From an uncultured Woeseiaceae bacterium (lineage in GTDB: Bacteria > Pseudomonadota > Gammaproteobacteria > Steroidobacterales > Woeseiaceae), in the NCBI GenBank assembly GCA_947258565.1, contig CAMYJB010000018.1:1-50056 (forward strand): 50,056 nucleotides of DNA, read 5' to 3'. The position numbers and the translations under genes were made by a program. Below are positions 29,276-38,457 of the stretch, piece by piece. Position 1 is the first letter of the stretch. Every line of letters begins with the position of its first letter. The notes beneath the pieces are model-generated. The model saw only the letters and a program-made list of their open reading frames with translations. It had not been told where the DNA came from and made no database searches.

Positions 29276-29680
29276 ATGAAATTCAAGGAACCCGCTCTTC
29301 TCTTGTTGTTCGCCGTTGCTGCGGGCTGTGCAGCCGACACGAATATTGCAGGCACGTATGCGCCGTCTTGTGTTGCATTCGAAGGCAGTACGATCGAGCT
29401 TGCGGACAGCCGCTTCACCTGGGACAAGTTCACGGATGAAGTGACGGTCGATGCCGCCGGTAACAAGATCGATCCGTTCCCGGGATTCCCGGTGCGCGGC
29501 ACGTATATCGTCGAGGACGACGTTGTTCGCCTGACCACGGACGTGGGAGAACTCGCCGGCGAGATGCACCTGGTCCGCCGCCCCGGCCAGGTCTACCTGC
29601 TGACCGGCGAGGAATTCGGGTCCTGGCAGCGCGACGGCGCCGTGCCGACCTGCGCGCTGCTGCTCGGTTCGGGCGAATAA
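29276..29680 (+). CDS. Small lipoprotein of unknown function
   Basis: 134 residues with a lipoprotein signal ending AAGC (cysteine about 18). The mature part is beta-rich and includes CVAFEGSTIELADSRFTWDKF, with a further cysteine near the C-terminus (PTCALLL). No family recognised. It is the last gene of the amidohydrolase unit, 2 bp after the thioesterase-like gene. Confidence 0.8.
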   Translation: MKFKEPALLLLFAVAAGCAADTNIAGTYAPSCVAFEGSTIELADSRFTWDKFTDEVTVDAAGNKIDPFPGFPVRGTYIVEDDVVRLTTDVGELAGEMHLVRRPGQVYLLTGEEFGSWQRDGAVPTCALLLGSGE

Positions 29681-29841
29681 CCGCCGGCACAGAACTCTCG
29701 AAGTGCCGCTTTGTCAAAGATCTGAGAACTGCGACACACTTTGGCGAGCGATGTCGCCGCGAAGCGACGGATAATTCCTTGTGGCGCTCAGCAGCGTTTG
29801 ATTAGCTATCCGTTATCAACTTCAACGGTCCCGGTCGGATT

Positions 29842-31860
29842 ATGTCAGGCATCAGCAAACTAGCTGCATGGGCAGTTTTGAGTCTTTCAATCGTGGCGCC
29901 TGGCGCACAGGCAGCCTCGGTTTCACTGTCCCATTACGAGCCGCTGCAGCGACTGAGCATCCAGCGCAGCGGCACAGACAGCAGCCAGAAAATCGGCGTG
30001 GCAGGCCCCGTCGATATGCGCTTCGACGCTCTGGGCCGCAGCTTCGAGCTGCAGCTGACACCCAATTCCAGGTTGCTCGACGCGGCTCGACGCGTTACGG
30101 GTAATACCGTAGTCCCCTACCGCGGAAAGCTGGCAGGCAACGAGAACTCGTGGGTCCGCATGGTCATATCGGACGGTCTGCTGGCCGGGCTGATCTGGGA
30201 CGGCAGCGAGCTTTTCGCGATCGAACGGCCCGGCGACAACGTCGCTGGCGCTGACTCGACGATTATCTATCGGCTCGCGGACGCGGTTATTGCACCCGGT
30301 TCGATGACCTGCGGCGCGGGCGGGAACCTGACGAATGGCGGCGCCATTTACAAGGCGCTGACATCAGAACTGAGCGCGGTATCCGCGCAAGCCCCGGGCG
30401 CCACGACCGAAATCAACATCGGCGCGGTCGGCGACGCCGAGTTTGCCGGCATCCACGGCGCAGGCTCGCAGCAGGCGATCCTGGATCGTCTGAACAATGT
30501 CGACGGCATTTTCAGCGGCCAGATCGGCGTCCAGATCAACGTGCCCCTGGTGCAGGTGTTCACCGATCCGGGTGCCGCCTCGTACCCGTTTTCCAACACC
30601 GTGGTCGCGAGCGAGCTGCTCGACGAGTTGTCGACGTACCGCAACGGCGAGCCCAACCAGAACGTGAACGGACTCACCCATCTCTGGACGGGCAAGGACG
30701 TCGAGGGCAGCTCGGGCAACAATTCGACGGTGGGCATTGCTTTTACGGGCGGCGTCGGACAAGGCGGAGGCGAGGTGCTCTGCAGCGGCCGCTTCGGCGC
30801 CGGCCTCAGTGAGGGCCGCGACACGGCGACCTTCGACAGCCTGATCGCCGCGCACGAGATCGGCCACAATTTCGGTTCACCGCACGACGGCACGTCGAGC
30901 TCACCGTGCGAATCCGAAACCGGCGCTTTTCTGATGGCCGCGAGCCTCAATGGTTCCGATCAGTTCTCGCAGTGCAGCCTCGACGAGATGGCCGACGATA
31001 TCGCGCGGGCTGAAACGCGGGGCTGCATTACACCCCTGCCGAGCGTCGATATGAGCTTCGGTCTCGGTGATCCGACACCGTCCGTACTGCTCGGCAATAC
31101 GGCGACAGTGACGTTCGACGTCATCAACGCGGGAACGCTGCAGGCGACAAACGTCGTGGCTGACGTGACACTACCAACGAACATCGCCCTGATCTCGGCG
31201 GCAGCGTCGATGGGCAGCTGCACCGACGGCGGCGGCGTCGTGAACTGCGCTATCGGCGACGTCGATGGCACCACTACCATAACGGTTACGCTGACATCGG
31301 ACTCGATCGCGGTGGGAAGCGGCACGTTCAACGCCAGCGTTGCCGCAGACGTCGACGACGATACGACCAACAACCTGAGCAGCCTTACGCTGACGGTGCA
31401 GCCCGCGGTCAACCTCGCCGTGACGCCACCGAGCACGCGGCAGCTCGGCATCGATCAGAGCACCGGGCTGACAGCATTACTCGAAAACACCTCTATCCTG
31501 GATGCGACGGGTGTCACGATGAGTATCGCTCTGTCGCCGGGACTGCGCGTGGACAGCGCGAGCTGGCCGCTGGGTAGCTGCTCCGTGAGCAACACCCAGA
31601 TCGACTGTGAAGGTGCGAGCTTCGCCGCTCAGTCCAACACGACGCTGAGCCTCGGATTGACCGCGACCAGCGAAGGTACGAAGACGCTCAACTTCTCGAT
31701 GGCGTCCACGGAAGCCGAGGCAGACCCGGCCAATAATTCGGCAAGCGCTACGATTAATGTCAGCGCGCCGCCGCAGGAAGAAAGCGGTGGTGGTGGTGCC
31801 GGACTGTGGCTGCTGCCGTTGCTCGGGTTGCTCGCAATCAGGCGCCGCACGGTCGCCTAG
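29842..31860 (+). CDS. Secreted M12-like zinc metalloprotease with GlyGly-CTERM-like tail
   Basis: 672 residues. Signal peptide about 1-24 (AQAA). A reprolysin-like catalytic domain (about 190-390) has the complete metzincin motif [12 protein letters not shown] beginning at residue 338. Two DUF11-type beta-sandwich repeats follow (about 410-520 and 530-640). The tail has a GGGGAG run, a hydrophobic segment [11 protein letters not shown] and RRR, the tripartite form of GlyGly-CTERM sorting signals that are cut by rhombosortase in the same organism. It is thus probably surface-exported by type II secretion and then processed. Its TAG overlaps the deoB TAG on the other strand by 4 bp (CTAG). It probably gives access to extracellular protein, not nucleosides. 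Confidence 0.88.
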   Translation: MSGISKLAAWAVLSLSIVAPGAQAASVSLSHYEPLQRLSIQRSGTDSSQKIGVAGPVDMRFDALGRSFELQLTPNSRLLDAARRVTGNTVVPYRGKLAGNENSWVRMVISDGLLAGLIWDGSELFAIERPGDNVAGADSTIIYRLADAVIAPGSMTCGAGGNLTNGGAIYKALTSELSAVSAQAPGATTEINIGAVGDAEFAGIHGAGSQQAILDRLNNVDGIFSGQIGVQINVPLVQVFTDPGAASYPFSNTVVASELLDELSTYRNGEPNQNVNGLTHLWTGKDVEGSSGNNSTVGIAFTGGVGQGGGEVLCSGRFGAGLSEGRDTATFDSLIAAHEIGHNFGSPHDGTSSSPCESETGAFLMAASLNGSDQFSQCSLDEMADDIARAETRGCITPLPSVDMSFGLGDPTPSVLLGNTATVTFDVINAGTLQATNVVADVTLPTNIALISAAASMGSCTDGGGVVNCAIGDVDGTTTITVTLTSDSIAVGSGTFNASVAADVDDDTTNNLSSLTLTVQPAVNLAVTPPSTRQLGIDQSTGLTALLENTSILDATGVTMSIALSPGLRVDSASWPLGSCSVSNTQIDCEGASFAAQSNTTLSLGLTATSEGTKTLNFSMASTEAEADPANNSASATINVSAPPQEESGGGGAGLWLLPLLGLLAIRRRTVA

Positions 31861-33056
31861 ATAAAACTCTCGCCGTAATCCATCGGCGGCAGATCGAAAT
31901 ACGCCGCGAGGCTCTGCCCGATATCCGCGAAGGTCTTACGTTTGCCCAGTGATCCGGCTGCGAGCTCGCTGCCGAACGCCAGCACCGGAATGTGCTCGCG
32001 CGTGTGGTCCGACCCGTCCCATGTCGGATCGCAGCCATGGTCGGCGGTGATGACCAGGATATCGTCCGGATGCATCGCCTCGAGCAACTCCGGCAAGCGC
32101 CCGTCGAAATACTCCAGCGCCGCCGCGTAGCCTGCGACATCCCGGCGATGCCCGTAGAGCATGTCGAAATCGACGAAGTTCGTGAACACGATCGACCGGT
32201 CGCCCGCTTCCGCCAGAACCTCGAGCGTCGCATCGAACAATGCCGCATTGCCGCTCGCCTTGACCTTCTTCGTAATGCCCCGGTCTGCATAGATGTCGGC
32301 GATCTTGCCGATGCTGATGACTTCTCCGCCGGCCGCGGCGAGCTTGTCCAGTACCGTCGGCGCATGCGGTGGTGTCGTCAGGTCGCGCCGATTGCCGGTT
32401 CGAACGTAGTTGGCGGGACCGTCGCCGACGAACGGGCGCGCAATGACGCGGCCGATGCTGTAGTCGTCGACCAGCTCGCGAGCGACGTCGCAGAGATCGT
32501 AAAGCCGCTGCAGCCCGAATGCCTCTTCGTGCGCCGCGACCTGGAATACGCTGTCCGCCGACGTGTACACGATCGGTTTGCCCGTCCGTACGTGCTCGTC
32601 GCCGAGTTCGGCGATGATCGTCGTGCCGGACGCGTGGCAGTTACCGAGTACGCCGGGCAGCCCGGCCTGCTCGACGAGCCTGTCGATCAGCTCGCTTGGA
32701 AACGTGTCGGTCCTGTCCGTGAAATAGCCCCAGTCGAACAGCACGGGAACGCCGGCGATCTCCCAGTGGCCGCTGGGCGTGTCCTTACCACTCGAGAGTT
32801 CCTCGGCAAAGCCGTAGGCGCCGATGATGTCGCCGCCGGTGGTCGCGCCCTCGGGATAGTCCCCCGTGCTCTCGCGACTGGCCTCGAAGAGACCCAATCT
32901 GGCAAGGTTCGGCAACCGCAGCGGCCCGTCAGGCGACCGGGCGCGCTCCCTGGCGATGCTGCCGAGCGTATCCGCACCCGCATCGCCGAACTTGCCGGCA
33001 TCGGCCGTGGCGCCGATGCCGAAGGAATCCATCACCAGTATGATCGCGCGTCGCAT
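31857..33056 (-). CDS. deoB: Phosphopentomutase
   Basis: Interconverts (deoxy)ribose-1-phosphate and -5-phosphate, linking DeoA/DeoD to DeoC. The 399-residue alkaline-phosphatase-superfamily protein has normal length. Visible: the N-terminal metal site [20 protein letters not shown] with the phosphorylated threonine, [25 protein letters not shown], and the C-terminal metal sites [18 protein letters not shown] and DHTREHIPV. The gene is convergent with the metalloprotease; the two stop codons share CTAG. Confidence 0.97.
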   Translation of the reverse strand: MRRAIILVMDSFGIGATADAGKFGDAGADTLGSIARERARSPDGPLRLPNLARLGLFEASRESTGDYPEGATTGGDIIGAYGFAEELSSGKDTPSGHWEIAGVPVLFDWGYFTDRTDTFPSELIDRLVEQAGLPGVLGNCHASGTTIIAELGDEHVRTGKPIVYTSADSVFQVAAHEEAFGLQRLYDLCDVARELVDDYSIGRVIARPFVGDGPANYVRTGNRRDLTTPPHAPTVLDKLAAAGGEVISIGKIADIYADRGITKKVKASGNAALFDATLEVLAEAGDRSIVFTNFVDFDMLYGHRRDVAGYAAALEYFDGRLPELLEAMHPDDILVITADHGCDPTWDGSDHTREHIPVLAFGSELAAGSLGKRKTFADIGQSLAAYFDLPPMDYGESFI

Positions 33057-33107
33057 GCGGCAACTTTATCATCAGCGGCTTGCCATGGTTGCGATTCGCT
33101 GTCGGTT

Positions 33108-33524
33108 TCAGAAATCGATCCTGACGTCGCCGCGCACGACTTCCTCCGCCCTCTTGAGGTCGGCCTGCAGGTCCGCAAGCTCCTGCGCCAGCGGGCCCGT
33201 CAGTGTTGCCGCCTCGACATCGAGATCGATGACGGGAATTTCGATCGGCTGCGTCGCAGTATCCGCCACGGTCCGTGGCACGGCCGCGGGCTCGTTCGTG
33301 TCGACGATGTTGAGAATCGCGATCACCCCGAGCGCTGCCGCAACGCCCGTGAGGCTGCTCGCGAGCCAGAAGGACACGGAACGGCGCCGGGTATCTCGTT
33401 GACGACGTGCCGTCTCGGGCTCGACCGCGGCGAGCGACGCCCGGATACGGCTGTCGAGTTGAGCGGAAATTTCCGCGTCAATATTCGCTGCGTCTTCGCG
33501 CAGCCTGTTGGCGAGTTTATCCAT
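33108..33524 (-). CDS. Single-pass membrane protein, putative anti-sigma-like partner
   Basis: About 138 residues: a cytoplasmic helical N-terminus (DKLANRLREDAANIDAEI), one transmembrane helix (FWLASSLTGVAAALGVIAILNIV) and an acidic periplasmic part. The start ATG at 33524 lies in the last codons of the sigma-factor gene (ATGGATAA) with GGAAGTGA upstream; an ATG at 33542 is also in frame. The position right after an ECF sigma gene and the topology fit an anti-sigma factor. No zinc-binding anti-sigma motif is visible, so the role is inferred from context. Confidence 0.75.
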   Translation of the reverse strand: MDKLANRLREDAANIDAEISAQLDSRIRASLAAVEPETARRQRDTRRRSVSFWLASSLTGVAAALGVIAILNIVDTNEPAAVPRTVADTATQPIEIPVIDLDVEAATLTGPLAQELADLQADLKRAEEVVRGDVRIDF

Positions 33525-34065
33525 AAGCTTCACTTCCGGCATTGCCGGCCGTACCGTTCATTTCCATCTCCAGTGCGCGCCGGCCCCGGAGAAGATTGAC
33601 CTTGGTCCACGACGACGATCGCTCGAGAACCCTCGCGATATCGCGCACCGACATATCCTCGACGTAGCGCAGCCACATCGCCGTAAACACCTCGTCCGAC
33701 AGGACCCGCTTCGCGCTGCGCCACAAATTGTCGCGCTCGGAATCCGCGATGCAGTGCGCAAGCGGATCCGCGCCGGCGTCGGCGGGATCGCCCAGTTCGG
33801 CGAGGTTTTCCGACCGCAGACTGCCCGCATTGCGGATGGCGATACGATACAGCCAGGTGCTGAAGCGCCACTGCGGATTGTACGAATCAATATAGCGATA
33901 GGCGTTGATCAGTGTGTCCTGCAGCGCGTCTTCGGCATCAGCGTGGTTTGCACACCGCGTGATCAGGAAGCGAAACAGGCCTCCGCGATAGCCGCGCACG
34001 AGTTCGGTGAAGGCGTCCACGGAACCGCCCTTCGCGGCATCGATGAGTTTCAGCTCATCGCTCAC
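33517..34065 (-). CDS. ECF-type RNA polymerase sigma factor
   Basis: 182-residue sigma-70 family extracytoplasmic-function protein. Region 2 (FRFLITRCANHADAEDALQDTLINAY, then PQWRFSTWLYRIAIRN) and region 4 (MWLRYVEDMSVRDIARVLERSSSWTKVNLLRGRRAL) are both clear, with no region 3. It starts at GTG 34065 without an obvious ribosome-binding site. It lies 28 bp after a secreted-protein gene and overlaps the putative membrane partner. Its target promoters are unknown. Confidence 0.93.
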   Translation of the reverse strand: MSDELKLIDAAKGGSVDAFTELVRGYRGGLFRFLITRCANHADAEDALQDTLINAYRYIDSYNPQWRFSTWLYRIAIRNAGSLRSENLAELGDPADAGADPLAHCIADSERDNLWRSAKRVLSDEVFTAMWLRYVEDMSVRDIARVLERSSSWTKVNLLRGRRALEMEMNGTAGNAGSEAYG

Positions 34066-34093
34066 GATGCGAGCCGCTGCTCCCGCCGGACCA

Positions 34094-35017
34094 CTAGTCG
34101 TCCAGGACCGCGATGACGCTCTCGGGATCCAGCGCCAGCCTGATGTTCAGTGAGGAACCCTCCACGTCGACGGTCGTAGCGCTGAGAAATTCCGCAACCT
34201 GCGGATCCATATCTTCGCTGAACATGGTAAGGCTGATGAGGCCGCGCACGATACTCGCCAGGGATTCCGCCATCTCGGGCTGCGTGGCGATGAGCTGCGT
34301 CTCCACCGCGATCTTGCCGGCAACATCCGCGACCATGACCGCGAGCTGCTCCGTGTTCTTCAGGATGTTGGACTGCCAGCCGCCGTCACCCCGGTCCTCG
34401 ACCTGGTCCGCCTGGATACCGGCCTGGATGAGGCTTTTTTGCGCCGTGAGCACGATCAGCGTACCGCTGTCCGACTTGCTTTGCGGCAGCTTGCCCTTGC
34501 TGTCGAGCAGGCGTTCCATCTGCTCGCGCGACGAGGTGGCGAGGATACGGTCCTTCAGGGCGAAGGTGAAATAGGCGCCGTTTTCGAAGGAATCGACTTC
34601 GATCTTGTTGTTCTTGTTGTCCTTGTCACTCCTGGCGAAGTAAAACGTGCTGCCCTTGTGCTTCAGCGTGTCGAACTCATCGGCCCCCGCGGCCATGGCA
34701 AGCAGCTTGTCCCGGGTCTCCCGGCTGATGTCGCCTTCGATCGAGACCACGGCGCCGCTCTCGACGGCCGAGAATGCCGTGATACTGTCGGCCTCCTTGT
34801 CGAGATCGATACCGGCGTCTTCGCGAACGTCGGCAAAGACCTCGCGTTGCAGCCACGCATAGAGCGGTTTGCCCGCGTCAGAGCCCCGCATTTCGTCGAA
34901 ATCGGCGTGGAAATACCAGGTCGACGTTGCCGGGAGTCCGGATGCGGTCAGCTCGCCCGGCGCGAGACCCGGCAAGGCCAGCAGCAGCATGGGAATCAAC
35001 AGTTTGGAAAAGCGCAT
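34094..35017 (-). CDS. Secreted protein of unknown function upstream of the sigma factor
   Basis: 307 residues from ATG 35017 (AAGGA 8 bp upstream; an ATG 24 bp earlier lacks such a site). Signal peptide about 1-25 (LPGLAPGEL). The mature protein starts WYFHADFDEMR, a form like DUF3352-type host-defence-like or periplasmic proteins, then has FALKDRILATSSREQMERLLD. No catalytic motif recognised. The gene is first in the sigma/partner unit and may be a sensor or a target of that sigma factor (inference). Confidence 0.8.
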   Translation of the reverse strand: MRFSKLLIPMLLLALPGLAPGELTASGLPATSTWYFHADFDEMRGSDAGKPLYAWLQREVFADVREDAGIDLDKEADSITAFSAVESGAVVSIEGDISRETRDKLLAMAAGADEFDTLKHKGSTFYFARSDKDNKNNKIEVDSFENGAYFTFALKDRILATSSREQMERLLDSKGKLPQSKSDSGTLIVLTAQKSLIQAGIQADQVEDRGDGGWQSNILKNTEQLAVMVADVAGKIAVETQLIATQPEMAESLASIVRGLISLTMFSEDMDPQVAEFLSATTVDVEGSSLNIRLALDPESVIAVLDD

Positions 35018-35093
35018 GGTGTGAATCCTTTGAATGAACATCTGCAGGCTTATAGGGCCCGATCGCGAATTTGGTTACAAAAGTTCCGGGGCA

Positions 35094-36515
35094 TTACCTG
35101 CCGGTAAACCGGCTCACGACGACAGTGGCCACGGTCGCCACGGCGAAGCCCGGGATGGCTTCGTACAGCCCATGGACTCCCGCCTTGAAATATTGCACCC
35201 AGACAACGCTGGTCAGGAACCCGCCCAGCATTCCGGCAACGACGCCGGCGCCCGTCGTGCGCTTGTCGTACAGCAGCGCCAACACGACGGGACCGAACGC
35301 GGCGCCGAGGCCGGACCAGGAAAACAGCACAAACCAGAAAATCAGCTTGTTTTCGGCCATGTAAACGGCCACGAATACGCCGATCACGCCGATGATCACG
35401 GTAACGGCCTTGCCGTACCCGGAAAGCGTGGCGTCGCTTTGCGGGCTGCCGAGCATTTTCTGCATCGTGTCCCGCACGATCGAGGACGACGCCAGCAGCA
35501 GCAGGGAATCGACCGTCGACATGATCGCCGAGAGCACGATCACGAGGAGCACACCGGTCAGGAGCGGCGGGAACAGCTCGCTCGCCAGTGTCGGGAACAC
35601 CTGCTCGCTGTCCTCGAGCCCGGGAAACAGGGCGCGCCCGGCGATACCCGCCGTTACGGCGCCGAACAGGAATATGAACAGCACCACGATCGACACGATG
35701 CGCGCCTTCTTCAGCTCCATCTCGTCGCGTGCCGACATGTAGCGGATCAGCATCTGCGGCACGCCGAGGAACGGCAGGCCGATGGCGGCGAAGCTCACGG
35801 CCGTTACAAGACCGGCCGTGCTGCCGTCGAGCACGGCAAACATGTCGACGAATGCCGGATCGTATGCGTGCAGCGTAGCCGCCATTCGATCCAGTCCGCC
35901 TGCCGCGCTGATAGCGACCAGCGGCACGGCGATGAGCCCCGCAAGCATCAGCACGCCCTGCACCACGTCGGTGTAGGACACCGCCTTGTAGCCGCCGACG
36001 AAGGTATAGCCGATGATGATGACCGCGCCGATGATCACGCCGGCACGATAGTCGAGGCCGACGAAGCCGCTGAAGGCTTTGCCGGTCGCCACCATCTGCG
36101 CCGATACATAGGTGGTCACCATGACCGCGATGATGGCGACCGCGACGCCGCGGATGAGGTGCCAGCGGTCGTCGAAATTCGCAGCCAGGACGTCCGGCAA
36201 CGTGATCGAATCCGTCTCGTCGCTGAGCCGCTTCAGCTTGCGGGATATGAAGCCCCAGGACGCGGCGATGCCGATCATCTCTCCCACGATGACCCAGTAG
36301 GCCTGGGCGCCGACGGCATAACCCATGCCGGTCAGGCCGAGCAGAAGCCAGCCGCTCTCGCCGGTCGCATTGGCGCTGAACGCCACTACCCAGTACGGCA
36401 GTTTCTTGCCGGCGAGGTAGAAACCCTTGAGCGTATGAGTTTCCTTGCGGCTCCAGATGGCGAGCGCAGCGAGTGTCGCGAGGTAGCCGACGAGTACGGC
36501 GACGGTGACCGTCAT
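35094..36515 (-). CDS. Sodium:solute symporter, PutP-like
   Basis: 473-residue inner-membrane Na+-coupled importer of the SSS family with about 13 hydrophobic segments. PutP-like marks are FSANATGESGWLLLGLTG near residue 50 (Na+-site and substrate helix), VGGYKAVSYTDVVQG, GLPFLGVPQMLIRYMSARD, LSAIMSTVDSLLLLASS and FSWSGLGAAFGP. Its ligand could be proline or another amino or organic acid. Its ATG overlaps the stop of the phosphatidyltransferase gene by 4 bp. Confidence 0.93.
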   Translation of the reverse strand: MTVTVAVLVGYLATLAALAIWSRKETHTLKGFYLAGKKLPYWVVAFSANATGESGWLLLGLTGMGYAVGAQAYWVIVGEMIGIAASWGFISRKLKRLSDETDSITLPDVLAANFDDRWHLIRGVAVAIIAVMVTTYVSAQMVATGKAFSGFVGLDYRAGVIIGAVIIIGYTFVGGYKAVSYTDVVQGVLMLAGLIAVPLVAISAAGGLDRMAATLHAYDPAFVDMFAVLDGSTAGLVTAVSFAAIGLPFLGVPQMLIRYMSARDEMELKKARIVSIVVLFIFLFGAVTAGIAGRALFPGLEDSEQVFPTLASELFPPLLTGVLLVIVLSAIMSTVDSLLLLASSSIVRDTMQKMLGSPQSDATLSGYGKAVTVIIGVIGVFVAVYMAENKLIFWFVLFSWSGLGAAFGPVVLALLYDKRTTGAGVVAGMLGGFLTSVVWVQYFKAGVHGLYEAIPGFAVATVATVVVSRFTGR

Positions 36516-37303
36516 TCCTGTTCGGCAGTCGCGACGGGCTTCGAAATGCGGCCGGCAATGATCCCGGCGACCAGCAGGAATACGCTGATGCCGAACAGGT
36601 ATTCGGGCCAGGAGCGCGTGACACCGCAGTAGATGATGAGCACGATGTTGATTACCTGGAACGTGTTGATCAGCTTGCTCTCGCGCCTGACTGCTTTCGG
36701 GAATCGAATGCGCGAGATCATCAGCATTGCCAGGACGAACAACAGCACCGGAAGGTACAGGTTCAGCGGCAGGCTCGCTGCGACCGGGTCATGCAAAAGG
36801 AGCACGAGAACCAGGGACGAGCACATCCCGCCGCCGGCAGCGGTAATCGGTACACCAACGAACCAGCCGCGCTCGGGCTTCGCGGTCGGCAGGTTGAAGC
36901 GCGCGAGACGCAAGGCACCCGCGAGGGCAAAGACGCCTGCCGCTACCGCCAGCACCCAGAATTCTCCGGTCTCGTACTCGATTCCGCCGATCTGCATGCC
37001 CGCATTCAGCACGAGGATCGCCGGGGCAACCCCGAAAGCGACCAGATCCGCCATGGAGTCGAACTCGGCGCCGAAACTCGACGTCGCCTTGAGTACCCGC
37101 GCGGCAACACCGTCCACGGTATCCAGAAGACCACACCAGACGATCATCCAGGCCGCGAGCTCGAGATGCTCCCGCCCGCCGAGCTGCGTCGTTACGATCG
37201 ATGCAATGCCGAGCAACAGGCTGAGTGCGGTGAAGCTGTTGGGGATCGTGTAGCGGAGGACGTTATTCAAAAGGGGCGGAAGTCCGTGCGGCGTGACCGC
37301 CAC
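36512..37303 (-). CDS. pssA: CDP-alcohol phosphatidyltransferase, probable phosphatidylserine synthase
   Basis: Integral-membrane enzyme that joins CDP-diacylglycerol to an alcohol, probably serine. The 263-residue protein has about eight hydrophobic helices. The complete signature D-G-x2-A-R-x8-G-x3-D-x3-D is at DGVAAR..G..D..D near residue 65, and LRLARFN and GVPITAAG resemble PssA-type enzymes. Family membership is firm; the choice of serine over glycerol or inositol is inferred from length and similarity to PssA. The gene overlaps the symporter by 4 bp (ATGA). Confidence 0.88.
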   Translation of the reverse strand: MAVTPHGLPPLLNNVLRYTIPNSFTALSLLLGIASIVTTQLGGREHLELAAWMIVWCGLLDTVDGVAARVLKATSSFGAEFDSMADLVAFGVAPAILVLNAGMQIGGIEYETGEFWVLAVAAGVFALAGALRLARFNLPTAKPERGWFVGVPITAAGGGMCSSLVLVLLLHDPVAASLPLNLYLPVLLFVLAMLMISRIRFPKAVRRESKLINTFQVINIVLIIYCGVTRSWPEYLFGISVFLLVAGIIAGRISKPVATAEQE

Positions 37304-37342
37304 ACATTCTGCATTCGGCCGCCGATATTATCCAGCCGGCCG

Positions 37343-38212
37343 CTACCCGCCGAAGGGCGAGCGCACCCCGATGCCACCACCGCTCCCGGTTATCCCCAGT
37401 GGCCCACGCGGCAGAACCAGCTGCATGCGCTGGCCGTTGCGCTCGATGTCCACGATGACGTCCTCGCCGGGATCACCCGAGAACGCCATCGACCTGAGGT
37501 CGTTCATGCCGAAAACCCGCTTGCCGTCGTAGCTCAGGATCTGATCCCCGGGTCTGAGGCCGGCCCGGTTCGCGGGCGAAGATCCGATGACTTCGCGGAC
37601 CGTGACGGAGGCCTGGCCGCCCTGGGCCGTGAGGTACTTCTCGAATTCCGCGTCGCCTAGGCGCTCGCGCAGATTCGCCTGGTAGTTGGATGCCCACTCC
37701 CAGCGATTGAAGGTCTCGCCGTTACGCTGTGCCTCGTACTCGGCCTGCAGGGCCGCCATGCGTGTCTCGTCCTCGAACTCGAGGATCTGCCGGGCCCGGT
37801 CTTCCGTGAATCCACCGGCGACGAGTTGCCCGATGCGCAACTCGGAGCGATCGCGCATGCGCGCTCCGCGATCCCGTCTGCCGGCTTGCTGGATGCGAGC
37901 CTGCTCGCGCGCCTGGCTATTTTCGGCCAGGGTGCGGAGCAGTTCCGTCATCTCCGGCGAGTCGAACCTCTCGAGTTCCGCGTACAGGCCGTGCAGTTGC
38001 TCTTCGAGAACCAGGCGAGCGTCGCGCTCCCCGGAAACAGCCCGTTCAAGGGCGGCAATGCGCTCCTCGAGCGGCGCCGCCGTGTTGAAGGCACCGACCG
38101 AATCCGCCGCATCGCCCTGCGTCTCCGAGGGCGACGTGGCCTTTGCGCTCCATGCGCCTGCGGCGAATCCCGCAGCAAGACTAATAATGATCGCAAGTAG
38201 GATTCTGTTCAT
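37343..38212 (-). CDS. Membrane-anchored PDZ-domain protein
   Basis: 289 residues. The N-terminus is an anchor or signal (LLAIIISLAAGFAAGAWSA). A predicted coiled coil (about 50-120) follows with LEERIAALERAVSG and LEEQLHGLYAELERF. A helical middle and a PDZ domain (about 200-270: VIGSSPANRAGLRPGDQILSYDGKRV) come next, and a glycine-rich end. No protease domain, so probably an adaptor of envelope proteolysis or assembly. Its ATG lies only 7 bp from the edge of the GGGGTCGGACC element, so its promoter and leader must be in that element or upstream of it. Confidence 0.88.
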   Translation of the reverse strand: MNRILLAIIISLAAGFAAGAWSAKATSPSETQGDAADSVGAFNTAAPLEERIAALERAVSGERDARLVLEEQLHGLYAELERFDSPEMTELLRTLAENSQAREQARIQQAGRRDRGARMRDRSELRIGQLVAGGFTEDRARQILEFEDETRMAALQAEYEAQRNGETFNRWEWASNYQANLRERLGDAEFEKYLTAQGGQASVTVREVIGSSPANRAGLRPGDQILSYDGKRVFGMNDLRSMAFSGDPGEDVIVDIERNGQRMQLVLPRGPLGITGSGGGIGVRSPFGG

Positions 38213-38219
38213 GTTAACA

Positions 38220-38451
38220 GGGGTCGGACCAGCGTAAATTCATGATCGGATTCGGATTTGACCGCATCTTGTTGCGTTTAGTGCCCTTAATCTGGCCTTT
38301 TCAGCCTTCAAATTGAGCTTAACCCGTCAGGACATTCGTGCCGGCGGCAATCTTGCGTTTTTGCCGCAGAAAACCATGGATTAAGGCACCTACAAGCCCA
38401 ATTTCAAACATAAAATACAATAATATCAATTAATTATGTGGGTCCGACCCC
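38220..38451 (+). repeat. ~232-bp intergenic element with GGGGTCGGACC terminal inverted repeats (copy 2)
   Basis: Bounded by GGGGTCGGACC (38220-38230) and GGTCCGACCCC (38441-38451), it fills nearly the whole gap between the M48 protease stop and the PDZ gene start. Internal inverted pieces TAGTGCCCTTAATC (about 38279-38292) and GATTAAGGCACCTA (38389-38402) make the element partly self-complementary. It matches copy 1 (8236-8469) in opposite orientation at like offsets. No coding frame. Confidence 0.8.
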
Positions 38452-38457
38452 GAACAG

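Noticed and set aside
35034..36632. 532-residue plus-strand frame opposite the sodium:solute symporter
   Set aside because: Very rich in His, Asp, Arg and Gln, as expected for the complement of hydrophobic codons in a membrane-protein gene. Not a real coding sequence.
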